Assembly (NCBI RefSeq): GCF_036346855.1 | Contig: NZ_CP107841.1 | Coordinates: forward strand, 8,312,001-8,376,000 | Length of the DNA: 64,000 nucleotides | Direction of reading: 5' to 3' | Origin: Streptomyces europaeiscabiei | GTDB lineage: Bacteria; Actinomycetota; Actinomycetes; Streptomycetales; Streptomycetaceae | In this document: in pieces, positions 25,636 through 34,192 of the stretch | Layout: the number at the start of each line of letters is the position of its first letter | How positions within the stretch are numbered: the first letter of the stretch is position 1 | The notes under the pieces: generated by a model | What the model saw: only the letters and a program-made list of their open reading frames with translations | What the model was told of the DNA's origin: nothing | Database searches by the model: none | Program-made: the position numbers and the translations under genes

Positions 25636-26574
25636 TCAGCGCCCGGCCGTGTCCCGAGCCCAGGCGAGCACCTGGGGCAGGGCCGGCAGCGCCGCGAAGT
25701 GGGCCGCGGACGGCTGCAGTACGGCCTTGGCCGCGGGGATCTTCTTGGCCAGGTAGTGGAAATGGGCCACGGGGGCGAAGACGTCGTGCTCGCCGTGCCA
25801 GAGCATCACGGGCACGGAACCGTCGATGGCCTCGAGGTCGAACCCCCAGTCCGAGCGGAACGCGACCAGGTCGTCGACCCAGCCCATCGGGGCACGTGGA
25901 TCGACCGTGGCTCCCTCGCCCTCCTCGGCCTGGCCCACCGCCGACAGATAGTTCCTGAGGAGATGCTGGCGGATTCCGGCGTCCTCCACGATCACCCGGT
26001 CCACGCTCGGCATCTCCTGGCGCAGGGACGCGAGGAACACGGTGGGATCGCGCCGGATGGTCTCGGCGTTACGGGCCAGCAGCGCACCCAGCTCGGTCAC
26101 ATCGGGGGCATGGCGGTCGAGCAGGTCATAGGTCGACACATTGGACTCGGACATCTCCTTGTGCCAGTCCAGTCCGTCGCGCTCGGCCTCCCGCGGGGCG
26201 AGCGAGACCAGCGCGGCGACGCTCGCCACCTGGCTGCCGATGTTCCGGGCCGCGCAGGCCAGGGCGTGTGGTGCGCCACCCGACCTGCCGACCACGGAGT
26301 ACTTCTTGAGATCCAGGTCCTCGGCGATGGCACCGACGTCCTCGGCGGCGTCGACCACCGTGCGATTCTCATGGCGGTCGGAGTCGCCGTACCCCGGTCG
26401 GTCGTACGCGATGAGCCGTACGCCGAGCTTGTGGAGGTCGAAGGTGCGCAGTCGGGGCCCGAGTCGGCTTCCGGGAGTTCCGTGCAGCAGAAACACCGGG
26501 TGTGCGTCCGGATCGCCCCAGGTCTCGTAGGCGATCGTCCGTCCGCCGGACGGCGTCTTCACTGTCTTGACCAC
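25636..26574 (-). CDS. Alpha/beta-fold hydrolase
   Basis: A 312-residue alpha/beta hydrolase. Oxyanion and early strands read VFLLHGTPGSRLGPR and RLIAYDRPGYGDSD. The nucleophile elbow is VVGRSGGAPHALA, a variant G-x-S-G-G. The late acid and histidine are likely in LWHGEHDVFAP and SAAHFAALP. I start it at GTG 26574, preceded by GGGAGGG; the frame remains open to 26628. It is convergent with fxsT and so probably not part of that operon. The substrate is unknown. Confidence 0.85.
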   Translation of the reverse strand: MVKTVKTPSGGRTIAYETWGDPDAHPVFLLHGTPGSRLGPRLRTFDLHKLGVRLIAYDRPGYGDSDRHENRTVVDAAEDVGAIAEDLDLKKYSVVGRSGGAPHALACAARNIGSQVASVAALVSLAPREAERDGLDWHKEMSESNVSTYDLLDRHAPDVTELGALLARNAETIRRDPTVFLASLRQEMPSVDRVIVEDAGIRQHLLRNYLSAVGQAEEGEGATVDPRAPMGWVDDLVAFRSDWGFDLEAIDGSVPVMLWHGEHDVFAPVAHFHYLAKKIPAAKAVLQPSAAHFAALPALPQVLAWARDTAGR

Positions 26575-27272
26575 CCGATGCCCTCCCGTGCCAGCGGCTG
26601 TGGAGTGAAGCGCGGGACCTCCCAGCATTACGCATGGGAAGCCCCGCTCCTAGTAGCTGCTCAGCCGTTCTGGCTTCATGTGGCAAGAATTGGGTAAATG
26701 TGGGCCGCTCGGCTGTTCACGCCCCAAGGTAGTGCACCGGGGCACGGGTCGCCGGATGAGGATGGAATTCGTGGTGACCGAGTGAGTCATGGGGTATGCC
26801 ACCTCATCGCGCTTCCGACAACCGTTCCGCACCTTCGTGATGCCCGGCACCTGGGCGAAAACACATCCACCCGTTCGGAGCAGGACGGACGCTGACGTTC
26901 CGGAAAGTGGCGCGCGTCACGCCTCTCCCGCCGGTTCGACACCGTGCGCACCACGCGGCCGACGGCCCGGGAGGCCGGAGCGGCCCGGCGGATCGGCCGG
27001 CAGCCGGCCGATGGCCGATTGACGGCCATCCGCATCTCCGTCTCCCGCAACCCTGGTTCGGTGCCCGGCCCCGCCGTACCCGGTCCGAATTCGAACACCG
27101 TGCAGTACGGGGGTGCCCGGGAGAACGTCTGCGATGTATGCGGGCCGACTGGGCCGGGTGGGTGGGCAAGGGCGGCCGCGCGGTGCGTCGTGGCGTCCGA
27201 GTCCTGGTCGGCGCCTCATCCTTTTGTCTCTTTAGAGGCTTATCGTTATCGCTCCGGGATGGGTTCACGCGT
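26575..27272. other. Gene-free stretch of about 700 bp
   Basis: Several open frames cross this stretch on both strands, but none has a plausible start with Shine-Dalgarno plus a family-like protein. Sequence around 26690-26780 and 27210-27260 is less GC-rich than its surroundings, which fits promoters for the flanking divergent genes. I see no repeat or RNA gene here. Confidence 0.6.
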
Positions 27273-28739
27273 ATGAGTTCGAATGCCGCTCCCGTCGTCA
27301 CGCGGGTCCCCGTTTCCGAGCCCGTCACGCCGGTCCTCGGCCCCCTCGCCGTGGTGGCCGGGGCCTTCGTGCTGGCCCAACTTCTTCTCGTACCACCGGG
27401 GATGGGGCTCGGCTGGGACGAGACGGTGTACGTCAGTCAGGTCAGCCCTCATGCGCCGGCGGCGTTCTTCAGTGCGCCACGGGCGCGGGGGGTGCCGTTG
27501 CTGGTGGCGCCGGTCGCCGTGTGGTCGTCGTCCACCGAGCTGCTGCGGGTGTATCTGGCGGTGCTGTCAGGGGTGGGGCTGTATCTCGCCCTGCGCGCCT
27601 GGCGGGGGCTGTTCCCGGTGCGGGTGACGGCGGTGGCGGGAGCGCTGTTCGCGTCCTTGTGGGTGACCCTCTTCTACGGGCCGCAGGCCATGCCCAATTA
27701 CTGGGTCGCGGTCGGAGCGCTCGGCTGAGTGGGGTGCTTTCTGCGGGTCCGGAACGATCCCGGGGACCGGGCGGCGGTGTGGGGCGCGGGCGCCGGTACC
27801 GCGCTGATGGCGTGGATGCGGCCCACCGACACCGTGTGGGTGACTCTCCCGCTGTTCGTGCTGCTGGTGGGCGTAAGGGAGTGGCGGCGGCCACGGCTCC
27901 TGGGGGCGATGGCGGTCGGGCTCGGCACCGGGGCGGGGGCGTGGGTCGTCGAGGCGTACGCCCAGTACGGCGGGCTCGTGCGGCGCCTGGCCGACGCGTC
28001 GCGGGTGCAGGGCGGGCTGGGCTGGAACATCGCTGTCGACGACCAGTTGCGGAGTCTGGTGGGGCGTACGTTGTGCCGTCCGTGCACAGGTGACATGCCT
28101 CATCCGGCGATCACCGCGTGGTGGTTCGTGCTGCCGGTGCTGGCCGCGATCGGGCCGGCGGTCGCGGTCAGGGCCGGGCGGGCGACGCCCACGGTGGTGG
28201 CGCTGGTCTGCGCCGCCACGGCCGCCGTTCCGTATCTGTTCCTGATCGGGTACGCCGCTCCGCGCTTCCTGCTGCCCGCGTACGCCCTGCTCGCGATCCC
28301 CGTCGCCGACGTGCTGCTGAGTCTCGTCAGGGGGCCGGGCGGGGCCTGGCGGCCTGTTGTGGGAGCCGCCGTGGTGCTCGGAGCCGTCGGGCATCTGGTG
28401 GTGCAGCACGCGGTGCTGGCGCGCACCGTCGAGCGCACCACCGCCTCCCACCGCGACTGGGACCGCACCGCCGCCGAGCTGCGGCGCCTCGGCGTACGGC
28501 CGCCCTGTCTGCTGACGGGCGACTACGCCATCCCCATCGCGTACTACGCGGGCTGTGCCTCCGCCCACACCCGCGGCAACAACGCCAACACCACGCGTGA
28601 AGGCATCCTGGAGACCGCCGAGCGCATCCCGGTGGCGGCCCTCGTCGCACCGGGCGGCGGCCCGCCCGAGTACGCCCGGACGTGGCCCGCGCACGAAGTC
28701 GCCGGGTTCCGGCTGCACGTGGCACCGGCTGGGCGCTAG
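27273..28739 (+). pseudogene. Glycosyltransferase-like polytopic membrane protein broken by an in-frame TGA
   Basis: ATG 27273 opens a membrane protein whose first loop GMGLGWDETVYVSQVSPHAP is typical of GT39/ArnT-like mannosyl- or arabinosyltransferases (Asp-Glu in the first external loop). After 151 codons a TGA at 27726-27728 stops it, but the same frame continues without shift for another 336 codons with further hydrophobic segments (AFLLPAYALLAIPVADVLL-like) and a normal C-terminal soluble region. The two halves join into one 488-codon family-sized protein. The gene is therefore a nonsense-mutated pseudogene, or the stop is a sequencing error or is read through. Confidence 0.82.
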
Positions 28740-28804
28740 GTGAGGAGCCGGCCGGAGGTGCGGGCCGCCTTCCCGTACGGTCTCGCGGGCTCCACGCTAG
28801 GACG

Positions 28805-30550
28805 CTAGGAGCGGGGGGACACCATGAAGCCGTCCCTGACCTTGTCGAAGGTGGGGCGGTAGGTGTCCCAGTCGACGTCCGGGGCCGAGAGGTAGATGTC
28901 GTACTCGCGTTCGCCTTCCCGGCCGTAGCCGAGGTCGATGGCGCGGAAGGCGCGGGCCCGTCCCTGGAAGGTGAACTCCCACACCGCGGCAGGCTGCCCA
29001 CGGAAGGTGGTCTTCTGCATGCGGAGCTTCCGGTAGGAGGTGGGGTAGTTGACCTTCGTGTTCGCTTCGATGTCCTTGAAGTGGGCCATGGGGTGCGAGC
29101 CGGCGGGGTCCACGATGCCGATCGTGAGTTCGACCAGTCCTGTCTCGTCGGTGTAGGTGACCGACTCGGCCGTCCGCTTGCCGGCCTTCCAGCCGTCCGG
29201 GACGGGGAAGGAGATGCCGAGGGCCTCGTCCGTGACCAGGTGGAAGCCGTCGGGGAGGGGGGAGGGGGAGTAGGAAGGGGTGGCGGAGGTTCCGCTGCCC
29301 GGTGAGGCGGTCTCCCCGTCGGGGTTGGACGTCACGTAGAGCGCGACCCCGACGACCAGGGCGGCCACGGTCACGGCGGCCGCGACCGGCACGAGGATCC
29401 GGCTCTTCTTTCGGCCCTGGCGGGACGGTTGCCCGCCTTCGGCGCCCGCGCCTCCCGGGGAACCGGGGAAGCCACCTCGGCCGCTGTCGGGGCCCGTCCT
29501 CGGGAGCGTCACCCGGCCCGTGTGCCGGCCAGTTGGTCCCCACCCGTCGGACGAGCCCGCGGTGGGCGAGACCTCGACCGACAAGCCCGCATCGATCGCA
29601 TTCCGGTTGACCGTGTCCCCGTCGAACGGCCTCGCGGCCCCCGGCATCGGCAACTCGGTCGTCGCCTCTCCCGACACCACGGCCCGCAGTGCCCGTTCCG
29701 CCTGTTCGGTGGTGGGGCGGTCGGCGGGGTCCTTGGCGAGGAGGGCCTCGATGAGGGGTGCCAGGGCGCCACCCTGCTTGAGTGGCTCCAGGGGGTCCAC
29801 GGCAATGGCGTACGCGGCCTCCATCGCGGTGAGGCGGCGGAACGGCGGGCGCCCCTCGACCGCCTGGTAGAGGGTCGCGCCCAGGGCCCACAGGTCCGAC
29901 GCGGGGCCGGGCTTCTGGCCGCGGATCCGCTCCGGTGCCATGTAGTGGATGGAGCCGACCATCTCACCGGTCTTGGTCAGGGTCGAGGCGTCCGCGGTCA
30001 TCGCGATGCCGAAGTCGGTCAGGACGACCCGGCCCTCGGCGCCGAGCAGGACGTTGCCGGGCTTGACGTCGCGGTGCAGTACGCCGGCGGTGTGCGCGGC
30101 GCGCAGCGCGGCGACCATGCCCAGACCGATCCGGGCCGCCTCCTCGGGCGGGAGGGTCCGGCCGTCCGTGAGGCGATCGGCGAGCGTGGGCGCCGGGACG
30201 TACTCCATGACGATGCAGGGCCGGCCGTCACCGGTGCCGCTCTCGTGGCCGCCCCGAACACCGTCCACGTGGCCGTCCGCACGGTCGTCACGGTCGTCGA
30301 CGACGTCATGGACGACGATCACGTTCGGGTGCGCGATCCGGGCCGCGCTGCGCGCCTCGCGGCGCGTGCGCTCGTACAGGGTCACGAGGTCGTCGGGGGA
30401 CAGATGGGGCTGGACATGCAGCCGCTTCACCGCGACCTGGCGGTCGAGGACCTCGTCCCCGGCCCGCCACACCGTGCCCATGCCGCCGCGGCCTATCTGC
30501 TCCGTGAGCCGGTAGCGCCCGGCGACGAGCCGCCCTACGTCCGACACCAC
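28805..30550 (-). CDS. Membrane Ser/Thr protein kinase (PknB type)
   Basis: A 581-residue kinase. The catalytic domain (about residues 10-285) has the glycine loop IGRGGMGTVW, VAVKRLH, the catalytic loop HRDVKPGNVLL, DFGIAM and the APE-type SIHYMAPERIRG. A Gly/Pro-rich linker follows, then one membrane helix (ILVPVAAAVTVAALVVGVALYV, about 383-405) and an extracellular domain of some 160 residues without PASTA repeats. Start GTG 30550 or the adjacent GTG 30547 follows GGAGGG. A His/Asp-rich insertion (about 80-108) in the N-lobe is unusual. The external domain may sense ligand or cell-wall state. Confidence 0.92.
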   Translation of the reverse strand: MVSDVGRLVAGRYRLTEQIGRGGMGTVWRAGDEVLDRQVAVKRLHVQPHLSPDDLVTLYERTRREARSAARIAHPNVIVVHDVVDDRDDRADGHVDGVRGGHESGTGDGRPCIVMEYVPAPTLADRLTDGRTLPPEEAARIGLGMVAALRAAHTAGVLHRDVKPGNVLLGAEGRVVLTDFGIAMTADASTLTKTGEMVGSIHYMAPERIRGQKPGPASDLWALGATLYQAVEGRPPFRRLTAMEAAYAIAVDPLEPLKQGGALAPLIEALLAKDPADRPTTEQAERALRAVVSGEATTELPMPGAARPFDGDTVNRNAIDAGLSVEVSPTAGSSDGWGPTGRHTGRVTLPRTGPDSGRGGFPGSPGGAGAEGGQPSRQGRKKSRILVPVAAAVTVAALVVGVALYVTSNPDGETASPGSGTSATPSYSPSPLPDGFHLVTDEALGISFPVPDGWKAGKRTAESVTYTDETGLVELTIGIVDPAGSHPMAHFKDIEANTKVNYPTSYRKLRMQKTTFRGQPAAVWEFTFQGRARAFRAIDLGYGREGEREYDIYLSAPDVDWDTYRPTFDKVRDGFMVSPRS

Positions 30551-30767
30551 GTGCCCTCCGCCAGCCCTGCGTACGTTCGATTCGCCCCGTCACAATAACC
30601 GGCCCCGGGTAAGGGACAGGGAGGAGGCCGGTCCGGGGACGCGCGGTGAGCGGCAGAGCGCCGTTCCGAGCACCAGCCCGGTCGGGAAGTGAGCAGTCGG
30701 CGGATTCACGGTGCGTGCAGTGGTGACCCGGGCGGGCCGAACCGTCGGGTGACCTGCTGATGGACAC

Positions 30768-31041
30768 GCCGGTGCGGCCACCGGAGATCCGGTGCAGCGG
30801 CCGGACCCGCGGGGTGCAGCGGCCGGACCCGCCGGTGCGGCCACCGGAGATCCGGTGCGGCGGCCGGACCCGCGGGGTGCAGCGGCCGGACCCGCCGGTG
30901 CGGCCACCGGAGATCCGGTGCGGCCGCCGGACCCGACGGCGCAACCGCGTCGCCGAGCCACATCGCCTCAGGAGAGAGTCAGGGGCCGTGCACCGCAGGA
31001 CGGTCCGCCGGTGCGTGCACCGCAGGACGGTCCGGCGGTGA
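30768..31041. repeat. 63-bp tandem array with repeated dyads, then a 27-bp duplication
   Basis: A 63-bp unit starts at 30768, 30831 and 30894 (the third partial). Each unit contains CACCGGA-GA-TCCGGTG, a perfect 7-bp dyad, and two copies of GTGCAGCGGCCGGACCCG-like sequence. At 30988 and 31015 a second, 27-bp unit (GTGCACCGCAGGACGGTCCG plus 7) is duplicated. The arrays occupy the promoter gap between the divergent kinase and PPOX genes. Confidence 0.88.
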
Positions 31042-31064
31042 CGGAAGAGGCCGATGATGTTCGT

Positions 31065-31496
31065 ATGACCACCACACCGTTCAACCCGCATGCCCTGTTG
31101 GCCAAGAGCCGGCTCGGTGTCCTCGCCACCCTCAAGTCGGACGGCCGCCCCCAGCTGTCACCCGTCATGCCCGCCTACGACGAGGAGGCCGGAGTCATCC
31201 GTATCTCCACCACCGAGGCGACCGCCAAGACCGCCAACCTGCGCCGGGACCCGCGCGCCGCACTGGAGGTGACCAGCTCCGACGGCAGGTCCTGGGCCAC
31301 CGCCGAGGGCACGGTCCACCTCACCGGACCGGGCACCGACCCCGAGGGCCCGGAGGTCCAGGCCCTGGTGGACTACTACCGCGCCGCCGCCGGGGAGCAC
31401 CCGGACTGGGACGAGTACCGCTCGGTGATGGTCGCCGACCGCCGGGTCCTCATCACCCTCACGGTCGACCACGTGTACGGCGCCGCGATCGGCTGA
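31065..31496 (+). CDS. PPOX-class F420/FMN-dependent oxidoreductase
   Basis: A 143-residue split-barrel flavin or deazaflavin protein. The start LLAKSRLGVLATLKSDGRPQLSPVMP is the family hallmark, and it continues with ISTTEATAKTANLRRDPRAAL and ends WDEYRSVMVADRRVLITLTVDHVYG. Such proteins in actinobacteria commonly use F420H2. The start at ATG 31065 matches the family; GTG at 31038 would add nine residues. It is divergent from the kinase and followed 48 bp later by the SpoIIE gene. Confidence 0.85.
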   Translation: MTTTPFNPHALLAKSRLGVLATLKSDGRPQLSPVMPAYDEEAGVIRISTTEATAKTANLRRDPRAALEVTSSDGRSWATAEGTVHLTGPGTDPEGPEVQALVDYYRAAAGEHPDWDEYRSVMVADRRVLITLTVDHVYGAAIG

Positions 31497-31544
31497 CGAC
31501 GACCGGCCAGCGGTGGGGCGTAAGCGGTTGTTCGGCGTACCGTC

Positions 31545-33974
31545 GTGACTGTGGACTCCACGGCTGACGGTCTCGTGTCCCGAGTCGCGCGTGAGCTCGC
31601 CCCCAGGGCGGACGAGCTGATCGCCGAGGTGGAACAGTGCCTGCGCCGCGAAATGCCCGAACTGTGGGAGCGCCCCGACGCCAGGGTCTCGGACAGCGTT
31701 GCCGAGCACGTCGTCGCGGTGCTGTCCGCCCTCCGGCACGGCGTCGACCCGGGCGGCATCCAGGTACCGGCCACCGAGGTGGAACGCGTCCGCCGCGTCG
31801 CCCGGCACGGCATCCCCGTCAGCGCGGTGCTGCGGGCCTTCCGGCTCGCCCAGGGCATCCTCCTCGACCGCCTGCTCGAAGAGATGGCCCGGCGCACCGA
31901 CGACGCGGCCCTGATCAGCGAGGCCACGCGCAGCCTGATCGCCACGGCGACCGGGTATGTGGACCGCACCTCCGAGCAGGGCGTCGTGGCGTACGAGGAG
32001 GAACGGGACCGGCGGCTGCGGTGGCGGCTGTCGATGGTGAACGAGGCGAGCATGCGCATCGGCACCACCCTCGACATCGCCCGCACCACCCAGGAACTGG
32101 CCGACTTCGCCACCGAGCACTTCGCCGACCTCGTCACCGTCGACCTGCTCGATTCCGCGCTGAACGCCCATGACACCCCGACGGGCGACCCGACCTCGTC
32201 ACCCGTACTCCGCCGGGTCGCCCAGCGATCGGCCGCCCACCCCGACAGGGCGCCCGCCCGTCGGCAACGCCACAGCTTCCCGCCCGGTTCACCACCGGAC
32301 CGCGCCCTGACGACGGGCCAGCCGACCAGGCACCGCCTCGACGGAGGCCGCCGGGGGCGCCACGAGGCGTCGGAGCATGCGACCGGTGGGTGCGCCGAGA
32401 AGGGTGGCCGGGACGCGAGCGGCGCCGGCGCCGTGGGCGGTGGCCTGCGCGGTGGCCGGGCGGCCCCGGACGGTGGCCGGGCGCCCGTGGACGGCAGTCC
32501 CGACGCCCGTGCCCGCCCGGTCCACTCCACGCTGGTGGTGCCGTTGCGTGCCCGGGGCGCCACGCTCGGTGTCGCGCAGTTCTGCCGGGACCGCGACCCC
32601 GACGCGTTCGACGACGAGGACCTGCTGCTGGCCCAGGAGATCGCGGCGCGGGCGGCGGTCGCCGTGGACAACGCCCGCCGCTACACGCACGCCCGCGCCA
32701 CCGCCCTCACCCTGCAGCGCAGCCTGCTCCCGCGCCGTACCCCGAGGCAGTCCGCCGTCGACGTCGCCTTCCGCTACCTTCCCGCCGACGCCCAGGGCGG
32801 TGTGGGCGGCGACTGGTACGACGTCATCCCGCTCTCCGGGGCGAGGGTCGCCCTCGTCGTGGGCGACGTCGTGGGCCACGGCATCCACGCCGCCGCCACG
32901 ATGGGGCGCCTCAGGACCGCCGTACGCACCCTGGCCGACATCGACCTGCCGCCCGACGAACTCCTCACGCACCTGGACGACGTGGTGATCCGCCTGGCCG
33001 CCGAGGCGGAGGAGAACGACGCGTACGACGAGGCCGGGGCCGGCAGGGGCACGGGCACGGACGCGGGACCTTCCGGCGCCCCGGACACCGATTCCGCCAC
33101 CTTCGCCGACACCGGGCCCGCCGATGCCACCGCAGCCGCCGCCACCGGAGCGGCCGGTGCCGACGGAGGCGGCGGGGACATCGGTGCCACCTGCCTCTAC
33201 GCCGTGTACGACCCTGTCTCGCGTCGCTGCACTCTCGCCCGCGCGGGGCATGTGCTGCCCGCCGTGGTGACCGTGGACGGTGCCGTCGACCTCCTGGACC
33301 TGCCCCCGGGCCCGCCGCTCGGCCTGGGCGGGCTGCCGTTCGAGACGGCGGAGGTCGAACTGCCCGAGGGCAGCCTGCTCGTGCTCTACACCGACGGTCT
33401 GATCGAGGCACGGGACCACGACGTCGGCGCGGGCCTGGACCGGCTCCGCGACGCCCTCGCCCGGCCCGCCCCTTCTCTGGAGGCCACCTGCGACGCCGTA
33501 CTCGAAGCCCTGCTGCCCGACAGGCCGCCCGACGACGTCGCCCTGCTCCTGGCCCGGACCCGAGCCCTCGGCGCGGGCCAGGTCGCCACCTGGGACCTGG
33601 AGGCCGAGCCCGCCGCCGTTGCGCGGGCCAGGGCGGACGTCACCCGGCAGCTGAGCGACTGGGGCCTGGCGGAGCTGGAGTTCACCGCCGAGCTGGTGGT
33701 CAGCGAGCTCGTCACCAACGCCATTCGCTACGGCCGGCCCCCCATCCGGCTGCGCCTCATCCATGACCGCACCCTCATGTGCGAGATCTCCGACTCCGGC
33801 GGCACCACCCCGCACCTGCGCCGGGCCCGCGTCTTCGACGAGGGTGGCCGCGGTCTCCTCCTGGTCGCCCAGCTCGCCGAACACTGGGGCACCCGCCGCG
33901 CCCGCCAGGGCAAGACGGTGTGGGCCGAGCTGAACGACTCCGCCGCCGCGTTCCCGGCCCTGGCCGGCCTCTAG
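31545..33974 (+). CDS. SpoIIE-type PPM phosphatase with GAF and RsbW-like ATPase domains
   Basis: An 809-residue signalling protein. An N-terminal helical domain (1-150) precedes a GAF-like domain (about 165-385) interrupted by an Arg/Gly-rich insertion (about 215-325). The PPM/SpoIIE phosphatase follows from about 404, with GGDWYDVIPL, VVGDVVGHG and LYTDGLIEARD, interrupted by an Ala/Gly/Asp-rich insertion (about 490-545). The C-terminal HATPase_c domain (about 660-800) has ELVVSELVTNAIRYG and GGRGLLLVAQLAEHWG, as in RsbW anti-sigma kinases. Having phosphatase and kinase in one chain suggests partner switching with a STAS anti-anti-sigma factor. Start GTG 31545 or 31551. Confidence 0.9.
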   Translation: MTVDSTADGLVSRVARELAPRADELIAEVEQCLRREMPELWERPDARVSDSVAEHVVAVLSALRHGVDPGGIQVPATEVERVRRVARHGIPVSAVLRAFRLAQGILLDRLLEEMARRTDDAALISEATRSLIATATGYVDRTSEQGVVAYEEERDRRLRWRLSMVNEASMRIGTTLDIARTTQELADFATEHFADLVTVDLLDSALNAHDTPTGDPTSSPVLRRVAQRSAAHPDRAPARRQRHSFPPGSPPDRALTTGQPTRHRLDGGRRGRHEASEHATGGCAEKGGRDASGAGAVGGGLRGGRAAPDGGRAPVDGSPDARARPVHSTLVVPLRARGATLGVAQFCRDRDPDAFDDEDLLLAQEIAARAAVAVDNARRYTHARATALTLQRSLLPRRTPRQSAVDVAFRYLPADAQGGVGGDWYDVIPLSGARVALVVGDVVGHGIHAAATMGRLRTAVRTLADIDLPPDELLTHLDDVVIRLAAEAEENDAYDEAGAGRGTGTDAGPSGAPDTDSATFADTGPADATAAAATGAAGADGGGGDIGATCLYAVYDPVSRRCTLARAGHVLPAVVTVDGAVDLLDLPPGPPLGLGGLPFETAEVELPEGSLLVLYTDGLIEARDHDVGAGLDRLRDALARPAPSLEATCDAVLEALLPDRPPDDVALLLARTRALGAGQVATWDLEAEPAAVARARADVTRQLSDWGLAELEFTAELVVSELVTNAIRYGRPPIRLRLIHDRTLMCEISDSGGTTPHLRRARVFDEGGRGLLLVAQLAEHWGTRRARQGKTVWAELNDSAAAFPALAGL

Positions 33975-34100
33975 CCCACGCGCACGGCCACCTTCCGCCG
34001 ACGGTCACCCTCCACCCACGGCCACCGCCACCGCCGGCCCGTGTCGCCGTGTCGCCACTGAGCCCTGCGCCTGCCGGAGAAGGTGCTCGCCGGCAGAAAC

Positions 34101-34137
34101 CGAAGCGGCCCGCCGGGGTGTCCGGCGGGCCGCTTCG
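34101..34137. terminator. Perfect 16-bp hairpin between the SpoIIE and MFS genes
   Basis: CGAAGCGGCCCGCCGG (34101-34116), a 5-nt loop GGTGT, and CCGGCGGGCCGCTTCG (34122-34137) pair perfectly. It lies between the convergent SpoIIE stop (33974) and MFS stop (34193) and should end transcription from both sides. Confidence 0.93.
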
Positions 34138-34192
34138 GGGGTGTCAGGGCAGGGGGAGGAGGCCGCCCCGACGGGCTTGGGGAGCCGGCACC

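Noticed and set aside
27726..27728. Selenocysteine at the in-frame TGA of the glycosyltransferase-like gene.
   Set aside because: No SECIS-like hairpin directly after the TGA and the family is not a selenoprotein; mutation or sequencing error is simpler.
30768..30935. 63-bp repeats as a CRISPR array.
   Set aside because: The whole unit is repeated with no unique spacers and there are no cas genes in the window.
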